IMG/VR virus record: IMGVR_UViG_3300043436_003224 | Location: 1 to 41,878 of that record | DNA length: 41,878 bases | Reading direction: 5' to 3' (one strand) | DNA from: a virus | In this document: one piece after another, positions 32,834-40,350 of the stretch | Position numbering within the stretch: position 1 is the first letter of the stretch | Layout of the letters: every line of letters starts with the position of its first letter | The notes under the pieces: model-generated | Databases searched by the model: none | The model's input: the letters and a program-made list of their open reading frames with translations, nothing else | Told to the model about the DNA's origin: nothing | Made by a program: the position numbers and the translations under genes

Positions 32834-34326
32834 TGCTCGTATTCCTCGTCTAAGTTTTGAATTTCTAACAATCCATCTTTATGGTCAACCAACTCGTGAT
32901 TGTGCCTGGAGTTCCTAAAGTTGTCCATTTCCAAATTGACTTTTTGTCGCAGGTTTAGTCTATCAAGGGCAAGCGAAGATGGTTCTTTTGGTAAAAGCCC
33001 TTGGCCTTGCATAACGTGAACTAAATGAGGTACATGAAACATTAGGTTTATCTCTTGGTAATGGTCATACCTGGATGGAACTTTTTCAGACCATAAATCA
33101 ATTAGTTCTTGAAGTTCATCATTAAGAGGCATCTCAGATTGGTCAATCCAAAATTGTGAGTCTCGCCTATCGGAAACGTAATGCAACCTAATCATTGTCA
33201 GTATATTACGCATTGTTTCAGTAATCGTTTTATTGTACGCAATCTGCATTTTTGATGATTTTTTAGTATATGAAGCGACGTTCTGAATAAGCATTTTTAA
33301 TTGAATTAAAGTACTGCCGATACTGGTGGCTTCCAGGGGTTCAACAAACGAGGAAGCAAGGCCTACAGAGACACAGTTTTTCACCCACTGGTTTTTTAAG
33401 AAACCTGCATCGTATTTAAAAGTTTTAGGATTTTCTGGGACCTTATATCCAGTCATCGCTTGCGCTTCTTCAATAGCCTTATCTACAGATATGTGAGAAG
33501 AAGAGAAGATGTAACCGTTACCACGACGTTCTTGCGTTGGTATTTCAAACATCCACCCAGAAGATGCTGCCCTGGCTCGGGTGTATGGGCGAATCTGTCC
33601 ATTAGGGTCAGACTCTGTTGGGAAAGCAATTGCTGAATCACAAAGAAGATACGGGGAAAAAGACTCCCATTCAGTGTTTCCTAGTTTTGTCATAAGAACT
33701 CTGGAAAAACCACTGGCATCAATCCAAAAATCAGCAGAAACAACTGCTTGCTGTTCTGTTGTTACTGAAGATATTTCTCCAGTTTCTGAATCAAGTTCTA
33801 TTGAGTTAACTTCTGCATCAATGAATTTAATCATTCTCGCAAAACATAGTCCTGTTAAATAGTCGTTTAGTTTATTTGTATCAAAATGAAACTGATTTGT
33901 TGTCTTGTGGATGTTTCGTCTACCAATTTTGTTCTGCACAAGACCCGCACTCCCCGTCTGAGAAGTAATTAGTTTATTGGAGTCAACAAACCCAGCATAG
34001 GTAGCAAACAAACCATGCGCAAATATTTCGTCCACTCCACCAATGCTGTGAAAATAGTCAGGGGTATGAGTTGTCCAGTTTTCAAAACGGAGACCATACT
34101 TATGGGTTGCGCTCGTGTTCTCAATAAGTTCACCAGTTGGAATGTCGCAGTCGTTCATGAACTCACGCCAGTGTTCTGTAGAGCCTTCACCAACGCCAAT
34201 AATTCCTATTTTGGAAGAAGAGATTATTGTAATTTCAGAATTAACAAATGCTCTCCGAAGCAATAAGGCAGAAACCAATCCGGCAGTTCCTGAACCGACA
34301 ATGCAGAATGATAAATTGTTATTCAT
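32830..34326 (-). CDS. Flavin-dependent tryptophan-halogenase-like enzyme
   Basis: This 498-aa protein has the FAD-binding GSGTAG (11-16), the GVGEGST box (44-50, cf. GVGEAT in halogenases), a catalytic-type lysine in HKYGLRFENW (Lys76; Lys79 in PrnA), and FVEPLEATSIGS with the conserved Glu region near the active site. The W-x-W-x-I-P motif typical of flavin halogenases appears as WMFEIP (258-263), with Phe for the second Trp. Flavin halogenases use FADH2, O2 and halide to form HOCl or HOBr that attacks an aromatic substrate; a viral member (VirX1 from cyanophage Syn10) is known to halogenate. No dedicated flavin reductase is seen nearby. Substrate unknown. Confidence 0.85.
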   Translation of the reverse strand: MNNNLSFCIVGSGTAGLVSALLLRRAFVNSEITIISSSKIGIIGVGEGSTEHWREFMNDCDIPTGELIENTSATHKYGLRFENWTTHTPDYFHSIGGVDEIFAHGLFATYAGFVDSNKLITSQTGSAGLVQNKIGRRNIHKTTNQFHFDTNKLNDYLTGLCFARMIKFIDAEVNSIELDSETGEISSVTTEQQAVVSADFWIDASGFSRVLMTKLGNTEWESFSPYLLCDSAIAFPTESDPNGQIRPYTRARAASSGWMFEIPTQERRGNGYIFSSSHISVDKAIEEAQAMTGYKVPENPKTFKYDAGFLKNQWVKNCVSVGLASSFVEPLEATSIGSTLIQLKMLIQNVASYTKKSSKMQIAYNKTITETMRNILTMIRLHYVSDRRDSQFWIDQSEMPLNDELQELIDLWSEKVPSRYDHYQEINLMFHVPHLVHVMQGQGLLPKEPSSLALDRLNLRQKVNLEMDNFRNSRHNHELVDHKDGLLEIQNLDEEYEQ

Positions 34327-34332
34327 TTTTAC

Positions 34333-35412
34333 CTAAGAATATGCTATGTAAGACTTGATGTAGTTAACTTCAAGAATCCACTGACTTAGCGTCAAGTCAG
34401 TGAAGGGCGGAATTTGCTCCAATATTTCTAGTGGAGACAAAGACGACTCTATACCATACTTAATGCATATTTCGTATATTTTTGATTCAATGTGTTGTCG
34501 TTCCGAGGAAAGTATTTCTTCTGGCACAACGGGCGGAGAAGGATGGTTGTGCACCAAAGCATTTAGTGTTCTGTATCGGTGAGTACTCTTTACCCAGTTC
34601 AAAAATAAGGGGCCGACGCTGGCCTGCTCCGTAAAACCATGTCGCGTATTTTCTTGATTTTGAAAGTATCTGTAAACAGGCATATCTTCCTGATATTCAG
34701 ATATCTCGTTTAGCACGTTTTCTGGTATCTGAAGAGTTTCAATATAATTTTTACATGCTAAAGAAACTTCATTATCGCTATCAAATGGACTCTCTGTTAG
34801 GGATGCCCATTCAATAATGAGTTTCATTAGACCCATAGGGGTTTTTGTAACAGCAGTTACAGCAGGCCAATCCCTAAAGGAATCATTAACACCGGGTATG
34901 AAACCATATACAACATGAGCAACACCGGCAGCACCAAGCATTACTGTTACTTTACTAATGTGTTGAAACAAAACAGTGTCTGTCACTGTAGGGCGCACCC
35001 CATCTTCTAAGGGAAACTGAACGGGTCCATATTTTCCTGCGTCACAACGGTCCATAAAATCTACGGCGTCTTTACTGGCCGTAGCAGGTGTCATTACCTT
35101 GGAAGACATCACGCAATACATGTCTTCTTCTTTGATGGAGTCTTTAACAAAGTGCTCTAAGATGTCGTCATAGCAAATAGCGTCAATGATTGACTCTTGG
35201 TTATTACGGACAAGAACATAGTTAAAATCACCAGAGTAAGGGTCTAGTTCTTTAAAGGCAATAATCGTCTTTCCATCCGAAGTAAACGTGTCATATTCCG
35301 TATATTCAATGTTTCCACTAGGCGTTGGGGTGTACAACTTGAAATCAGCCGTGCCGTCAATGCCGTAATAGCACTTATAGTTTGCTATTTCTATCAGCGA
35401 AATGTCGCTCAT
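34333..35412 (-). CDS. Hypothetical 359-aa protein of halogenase operon
   Basis: The protein lies 6 nt upstream of the halogenase and 10 nt downstream of the 75-aa gene, so it is part of the same operon. The N-terminal ~130 residues are beta-rich and acidic (YTEYDTFTSDGKTIIAFKEL), the central part has HISKVTVMLGAAGVAHVVYG, and the C-terminus is helical with EEILSSERQHIESKIYEICI. No signal peptide and no recognisable motif. It might be the protein substrate or a carrier for the halogenase/oxygenase set, but I have no sequence evidence for that. An AAGGT ribosome site precedes ATG 35412. Confidence 0.6.
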   Translation of the reverse strand: MSDISLIEIANYKCYYGIDGTADFKLYTPTPSGNIEYTEYDTFTSDGKTIIAFKELDPYSGDFNYVLVRNNQESIIDAICYDDILEHFVKDSIKEEDMYCVMSSKVMTPATASKDAVDFMDRCDAGKYGPVQFPLEDGVRPTVTDTVLFQHISKVTVMLGAAGVAHVVYGFIPGVNDSFRDWPAVTAVTKTPMGLMKLIIEWASLTESPFDSDNEVSLACKNYIETLQIPENVLNEISEYQEDMPVYRYFQNQENTRHGFTEQASVGPLFLNWVKSTHRYRTLNALVHNHPSPPVVPEEILSSERQHIESKIYEICIKYGIESSLSPLEILEQIPPFTDLTLSQWILEVNYIKSYIAYS

Positions 35413-35422
35413 TTTTTACCTT

Positions 35423-35650
35423 TTAAGACAGTGCAGCAATTTTTGCATCTGCACGTGCGATGTTTGTCAACAATGACGTTACTCGTGCTTCATTGCCTGT
35501 TGGTGGTTCTGCGGGAACCCATGTCGTTGCGTCAAATTCGTCAGGGTCAATCCCTAGTCCTACAAGGAGTCCATACACCTCGTTCAGCATATGCTTCTTG
35601 GTGTCGCCCAGTGATTTGATTTTTTGCTCTGTAGTTAAGTTGAATTCCAT
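35423..35650 (-). CDS. Small conserved fibre-adjacent protein
   Basis: A 75-aa helical protein (opens MEFNLTTEQKIKSLGDTKKH; then LGIDPDEFDATTWVP; ends in an Ala-rich helix) placed 15 nt after the His-rich fibre gene behind CGGAG. The acidic and helical composition with a Leu/Ile pattern suggests a small coiled-coil. It follows the fibre the way other small partners in this window follow theirs. Family not recognised. Confidence 0.6.
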   Translation of the reverse strand: MEFNLTTEQKIKSLGDTKKHMLNEVYGLLVGLGIDPDEFDATTWVPAEPPTGNEARVTSLLTNIARADAKIAALS

Positions 35651-35665
35651 GATTTCTCCGTTTTG

Positions 35666-37417
35666 TTAAGCGTTAAGAAGGATATAAGTGGTTCCAGAAG
35701 AAGCCGTATGAGTGTCGGATGCTGCTGTGGTGCCAGAGCGCACATCGTAGGACAATCCAGACGGTGTAGTTTCTGTCAAGATAAGAATAGCACCACCACC
35801 ACCTGCTCCGCCTCTTACTCCGCTTGCGCCTGTAGTTCCAGCGCCTCCTGCACCGCCTGTGCCTCCAGCGCCTCCAGCGCCTCCTGCGCCCCCTGCCCCT
35901 CCTGCGCCCCCAGCACCTCCAGCACCTCCAGCCCCTCCAGCCCCTCCAACATAATGAACAGTTGCATTGGCGACATGGGTTGCATGAGAAGGGGAATGAG
36001 GGTTTACGTGCTGCTGGTGATGAGGATTTGTGTGCACATTTGTATGTGGATGTGTTGTGTGGTGTGGGTGTACGTGGTGACCCGTATGACCACCGGCAGT
36101 ATGGTGATGCCCCACATGGTGGTGTCCACCATTAACCGTGTGACCTGCATAATAACCATTCTTAGGGTCGTGCGAGTCGCAGCAATGGTGGTGTGGGTTT
36201 ACTGTATGCGTATGGTTTACGTGGTGATGAGTCGTATGGTGAACCGTATGGTGTCCACCAGGGGTGTGATGGTGACCATTGGGAACATGGTGACCACTTG
36301 CAACATGGCCATTGTTCGTATGATACGGAGTCCCATGGTGGCCATTGTTTATATGAGTTGGAGTAGCCGAATGGGGAGTAACCGTGTAGTCGGGGGCTTT
36401 TGTTCCGGCAGCACCAGTAACTCCGGTTGCACCCGTGGTTCCCGTGGCTCCCGTGGTTCCTGTTGCGCCCGTGGTTCCAGAAGCGCCTGAAGCACCCGAA
36501 GCGCCCGCAACGCCAGTAGCACCAACAGCACCAATCATGGCAAGAGACATAACTGTTCCGGTTCCCGAAATATTCTTGGCAATAATAGCGACTACCGGTC
36601 CACCCATTCCGCCAACTCCACCAACACCGCCTGCACCAAGGACGCCAGATGCTCCCTGTGCTCCGCTTGCTCCTCGTGCTCCAGAAGCGCCGCTTGCGCC
36701 AGATGCTCCCCGTGCTCCAGAAGCGCCGCTTGCGCCAGATGCTCCTCTGCCACCAGCCGCGCCTACCGTTAATCCGTCACTAGGATGTCCGCCTGCGGTT
36801 CCTGCAACCCCTGTTGCTCCTACTGCTCCTGCGATTCCTGTGGCTCCTGTAAGTCCTGTGGCTCCAGCAATTCCTGTTGCCCCTGTTGCTCCGGTTGCTC
36901 CTGAAGAACCCGCAACACCCGAAGCACCTGTAGTTCCACTAGAACCTCCTGCTAACGCAATAGGTGTAGGGCCGTAAACAGCGTCAATAATTGCGCCACC
37001 AAGCATTGAAGTGACGCTTTTAAGAAGGTACGTAGGAAGAGCACTGACGTTTGGGTTGGTGTTTCCTCCGCCTTGTCCACCCAGTCGGTAGGTAATAGCA
37101 CCAGAAGTATGACCAGAAAGCGTTCCTGTTAAAACAGCAGAGGCAGTACTGGCGATTGTTCCATTGCTGGAGCCAGCAGTATTGCCAGTGACGTCACCAA
37201 TACCGACAACACCGTTGATGATTGCAGCGCCTTTGACGAACACTTTAAAACCCGAAGTAAGAAGAATGTTTCCTAAAGGAACGGTCAGTGTGTTGTAGTA
37301 CATGTCCCTAGTAAGGGTTACGGTTCCGCTGATGGTCACATCGCCATCGGTGCCTGTTCCGTAAACAGCGTCATTTCCTGAACGAACAACAATGTTCTCA
37401 ATTCTTGAAATTGCCAT
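35666..37417 (-). CDS. Tail fibre with histidine-rich domain
   Basis: A 583-aa fibre. The N-terminal part (about 1-110) has YGTGTDGDVTISGTVTLTRD and FKVFVKGAAIIN strands shared with the next upstream fibre. Long Gly-Ala-Ser/Thr triplet regions (about 155-345, e.g. GASGASGARGASG) follow, likely collagen-like or polyglycine-II. Residues about 347-489 hold about 47 His, often HH or HHH, with Asn/Gly/Thr/Pro and one CC pair. A GGA repeat (about 490-535) precedes a short beta tip (GGAILILTETTPSG). The His tract predicts heavy divalent-metal binding. Composition is unlike any neighbouring gene. Confidence 0.8.
   Translation of the reverse strand: MAISRIENIVVRSGNDAVYGTGTDGDVTISGTVTLTRDMYYNTLTVPLGNILLTSGFKVFVKGAAIINGVVGIGDVTGNTAGSSNGTIASTASAVLTGTLSGHTSGAITYRLGGQGGGNTNPNVSALPTYLLKSVTSMLGGAIIDAVYGPTPIALAGGSSGTTGASGVAGSSGATGATGATGIAGATGLTGATGIAGAVGATGVAGTAGGHPSDGLTVGAAGGRGASGASGASGARGASGASGASGARGASGAQGASGVLGAGGVGGVGGMGGPVVAIIAKNISGTGTVMSLAMIGAVGATGVAGASGASGASGTTGATGTTGATGTTGATGVTGAAGTKAPDYTVTPHSATPTHINNGHHGTPYHTNNGHVASGHHVPNGHHHTPGGHHTVHHTTHHHVNHTHTVNPHHHCCDSHDPKNGYYAGHTVNGGHHHVGHHHTAGGHTGHHVHPHHTTHPHTNVHTNPHHQQHVNPHSPSHATHVANATVHYVGGAGGAGGAGGAGGAGGAGGAGGAGGAGGTGGAGGAGTTGASGVRGGAGGGGAILILTETTPSGLSYDVRSGTTAASDTHTASSGTTYILLNA
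35950..36380 (-). repeat. His-rich low-complexity coding tract
   Basis: On the coding strand this stretch is dominated by CAC/CAT codons between Asn, Gly, Thr and Pro codons. The spacing is irregular (NGHH, TPGGHH, NPHHH), so it is not a simple microsatellite; the protein composition itself appears selected. Confidence 0.8.
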
Positions 37418-37419
37418 AG

Positions 37420-38184
37420 TTAGACCTGCTGAATGTAATTTACAGTTCCAGCGTTTGCTCCGGTTACATCTGTTGAGATAGTACCAGGGAGTGCGCTTGC
37501 GGAAGAGACTATGAGTATGACGCCACCACCAGCGGGTGCAGTTGCTGGTGCTTGAATATATCCAGTTCCAGATGATGGACCGCTGATGTAACGAGCAGCA
37601 AGGATGACAACTCCGCCACCTGCCTGTCCAGTACTACCAGCGCCTCCACGAAGGAACATAGGTCCTCCTGTTGCCGTTATGGTGTATCCAGTGATTGCCT
37701 GCATTGGTTGTTTGAAGTAACCAAGTCCACCCATTGTTGCATGAGGCGCAGTGGCTGTATAGGTTGCAGTTGCGTTACCGCCAAGACTGTGTGTCACTGA
37801 CGTAGTTGCTGCTCCACCTTGCATGATTGAACCCAAAGATGCGTATCCAGTCGTAAAGCCAACAATAGAACTTGTACCAAAACGTAAGGTTCCCTTAACA
37901 AAGATTCTGTAACCGTTAGGGGCCAGACGAACGCTGTTGCCCAATGTCAAATCGTTAAAATACATATCTCGCGTCATGGAGTAAACGCTCGCAGATGGAA
38001 CCATGCTTAAGACTGTTGTTGTTCCGTCTAAGGTGGCATCACCGTCAGCACCTGTTCCGTAGATGGAGTCAACGCTTTCGTTGAAGTAAGCGTTCCATAC
38101 ATAACCGTCCCATTGCCAACTCTTAGGGCCAATAGTAAAAATCTGATATTGATACGGAGAAGCAGGAAAAGTAATCGCTGACAT
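37420..38184 (-). CDS. Tail fibre (FP-x-SP docking-like N-terminus)
   Basis: The 254-aa protein has the module [17 protein letters not shown] ... KSWQWDGYVWN (1-33) and then the IYGTGADGDATLDGTTTV ... MTRDMYFNDLTLGNSVRL block, paralogous to the N-terminal domain of the His-rich fibre just downstream. The remainder is Gly/Thr/Ala-rich beta sequence with GGPMFLRGGAGSTGQAGGGV and VVILAARYISG strands. It lies 2 nt before the His-rich fibre gene and may form a fibre with it (proximal and distal parts). Confidence 0.75.
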   Translation of the reverse strand: MSAITFPASPYQYQIFTIGPKSWQWDGYVWNAYFNESVDSIYGTGADGDATLDGTTTVLSMVPSASVYSMTRDMYFNDLTLGNSVRLAPNGYRIFVKGTLRFGTSSIVGFTTGYASLGSIMQGGAATTSVTHSLGGNATATYTATAPHATMGGLGYFKQPMQAITGYTITATGGPMFLRGGAGSTGQAGGGVVILAARYISGPSSGTGYIQAPATAPAGGGVILIVSSASALPGTISTDVTGANAGTVNYIQQV

Positions 38185-39968
38185 TAAACACCACCAATAT
38201 CTTCAACCAGTAAATACGCAGGTTCTGTTGCTGACGCTTTCCATGTTGTGTTTGTGGCTGCATTGGACACCACACGAGCAAATACAGTTTGCGTACCTGC
38301 TGCAAAAGTTGTAACACAACTACAAACGCTGCCCTGTTGAAGGCTTGCGGAAGGGTAATAAATTAATGTATTTGCAATAATTGTTCCGCTAGTAGTAGCG
38401 GTTCTTAGGTAATGGTTGTTTACTGACGCATTTACGCCGTTATCTACTTTTCCCTCTACCCATGTTATTTTGTAGTAACGATTTGCAACCGCAGTCCATG
38501 TGACGCTAGCCCGTGTTACTTCAGTACTGCCATTACTTGTTATGTTGCTTGTAATGTTGGCTAAAGCCACAACACCTCGTGGTGCCTTGGTTAGCGCAGA
38601 AACAACCTCAACCCACGCTGAGCCACTGTATAAATAGAGAAGGTCTGTGTCAGTCTCATAAATCGTCTGACCTTCCCACGGTGCAGATGGACGAGTAGAC
38701 GAAGTAACTGGTAGTGGCGACATTGCACCGCCACCTAGTTCAACCCAAGCAGAGTTGTAGTAGATGTACGAAGAACCGGTAGTTGTGTCAAACCAAACTT
38801 GACCAGCAGTTGGTGATACTGGTGCAGTTGCAGAACTTGTAATTCCTATAGGTCCTGTTGGTCCTGTTGCGCCCGTTGGTCCTGTTGGTCCTGTTGGACC
38901 AGTCGCACCTGTCGTGCCACTCACGCCCGAAACACCGCTAACACCAGATACTCCAGAGACTCCTGAGACTCCTGAAATTCCGCTAACACCGCTTACGCCC
39001 GATACGCCTTGAGGACCTGTCGGACCCACTGGTCCGATACCGCCGGTTTCTGCGAACTCAATTAGGTCTGTGCCGATTTTAATAGCACCGCCAGCAGCAG
39101 TTCCGTAATTCGTTTGAATGAACGTTTGACCTGCATGGTCACCTTGAGCAACAAGAGTAAAGTCTCCGTTTTCAACTTCGCCAGCAATACTGTTATCAAA
39201 GTCAGTTGCGCGAGTGAACTTAAATTTAGAACCCGCCGAACCGAGACTGGTTACGGTGTAAATACCGTTTTCAACTTTATTTGTTCTTCCCGAAAAAAGA
39301 ACACGGTCACCAACAATGATTGTTGCTCCGCCGACTGTAGAAATAGCACCATTAGCATTTGCTTCAATGTAGGCACCAATACCAAAGCCTTCACTTGCAT
39401 CTGCAGTTCCAGCAAAGTAAGTACTTGCGTCTTGCGTGTCTTGAACTGTTACGACAGATGCGTGAGCGTTTTGTGCTCCAGGAACACCAGAAACTCCGCT
39501 TACGCCCGATACGCCACTAACTCCAGAGACACCAGAAACACCCGACACCCCTGAAACTCCAGAAACGCCCGTTGCTCCGATTACTCCACTGACACCCGAT
39601 ACTCCAGAAACGCCCGAAACACCAGATACTCCGGAAACTCCAGAAACGCCTTGAATTCCCGTAGGACCAGTCGCTCCCGTTGCACCTATGACACCACTTA
39701 CACCACTGACTCCGCTTACACCTTGTGGACCAGTAGCACCAATAACACCGCTGACGCCAGAAACTCCAGAAACTCCACTGACTCCGGAAACACCACTGAC
39801 ACCTTGAGGTCCAGAACTGTAGGCAAGAGAAGTCCAAGCAGTTGTACCGGTACCTACCTTGAATTTACCTGTATCGGTTTCTGCGCCGAGTTCACCTACA
39901 GCAAGCGTTGGGTTTGCAGCCGTCCACTCTGCGGCGGTGCCACGTCTAAATTGAATCTGAATAGCCAT
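38184..39968 (-). CDS. Large collagen-like tail fibre, (GVS)n
   Basis: ATG 39968 is the best start, with AGGAGGTG correctly spaced and a TGATG overlap with the upstream gene. The 594-aa product has an N-terminal domain [20 protein letters not shown] ... TGKFKVGTG, typical of phage fibre/Mtd-like N-termini. A (GVS)n collagen-like region (about 57-163) precedes a beta domain with [20 protein letters not shown] (common in fibres), a second Gly-X-Y region (about 317-375), the [20 protein letters not shown] module shared with the spike at 15333, and a C-terminal beta domain (about 450-594). It overlaps the downstream fibre by one base. Confidence 0.85.
   Translation of the reverse strand: MAIQIQFRRGTAAEWTAANPTLAVGELGAETDTGKFKVGTGTTAWTSLAYSSGPQGVSGVSGVSGVSGVSGVSGVIGATGPQGVSGVSGVSGVIGATGATGPTGIQGVSGVSGVSGVSGVSGVSGVSGVIGATGVSGVSGVSGVSGVSGVSGVSGVSGVSGVPGAQNAHASVVTVQDTQDASTYFAGTADASEGFGIGAYIEANANGAISTVGGATIIVGDRVLFSGRTNKVENGIYTVTSLGSAGSKFKFTRATDFDNSIAGEVENGDFTLVAQGDHAGQTFIQTNYGTAAGGAIKIGTDLIEFAETGGIGPVGPTGPQGVSGVSGVSGISGVSGVSGVSGVSGVSGVSGTTGATGPTGPTGPTGATGPTGPIGITSSATAPVSPTAGQVWFDTTTGSSYIYYNSAWVELGGGAMSPLPVTSSTRPSAPWEGQTIYETDTDLLYLYSGSAWVEVVSALTKAPRGVVALANITSNITSNGSTEVTRASVTWTAVANRYYKITWVEGKVDNGVNASVNNHYLRTATTSGTIIANTLIYYPSASLQQGSVCSCVTTFAAGTQTVFARVVSNAATNTTWKASATEPAYLLVEDIGGV
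39483..39812. repeat. Collagen-like 9-bp repeat tract
   Basis: Encodes the first (GVS)n region of the large fibre. Units vary at synonymous positions and are interrupted by [17 protein letters not shown] segments, in the same style as tracts at about 27160-27350, 38925-39010 and 41530-41878. Confidence 0.75.
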
Positions 39969-40198
39969 CAAACACCTCCTGAATCAAGCGAAGTAATGCC
40001 ACCGTAATTGGTGGACGGGAAGCCCCCATCAATATTAGCAATAGAAACCCCTGTTGGACCTATAGGACCAGACGGACCTACCGCGGTTTGGGCTTGTAGG
40101 TTCCATGCGCCAACCGTTGTTGAATAAACCCATGTTTTATCGCCATTGGTGAATACTTGCCCGTTCGTCGGGGATGTAGGAAAGTCTATTGTAGGCAT
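39968..40198 (-). CDS. Short fibre protein with docking-like module
   Basis: A 76-aa protein consisting of the FP-x-SP module (MPTIDFPTSPTNGQVFTNGD ... KTWVYSTTVGAWNL), a short GPSGPIGPTG collagen-like piece and a terminal STNYGGITSLDSGGV strand seen at the C-termini of fibre proteins in aquatic phages. It overlaps both neighbours by one base. It could be an adaptor between the baseplate and the large fibre encoded next, or a remnant of a longer fibre; the precise gene coupling favours a functional protein. Confidence 0.65.
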   Translation of the reverse strand: MPTIDFPTSPTNGQVFTNGDKTWVYSTTVGAWNLQAQTAVGPSGPIGPTGVSIANIDGGFPSTNYGGITSLDSGGV

Positions 40199-40350
40199 TA
40201 TTCAGGGTTCCATTCTTCAGTGGTGTTACCTTCAGCAACCCACGCAAGATACGCCTCGTGTAGAGGGTTTCCATCGGGGATAACAATTCCTGAGTCATAG
40301 TAAACAACTCCGTTGTCATCTATCTGAAAATTATAATGACTTAGTTCCAT
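40198..40350 (-). CDS. 50-aa fibre-partner protein
   Basis: ATG 40350 overlaps the upstream fibre stop by one base (TGATG) and the stop TAA overlaps the next ATG. The product ([20 protein letters not shown] ... NPLHEAYLAWVAEGNTTEEW) contains the E-A-Y-L-A-W-V-A-E-G-N-T motif common in small fibre-associated proteins and resembles the 51-aa protein at 27586. Likely a fibre accessory; mechanism unknown. Confidence 0.6.
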   Translation of the reverse strand: MELSHYNFQIDDNGVVYYDSGIVIPDGNPLHEAYLAWVAEGNTTEEWNPE

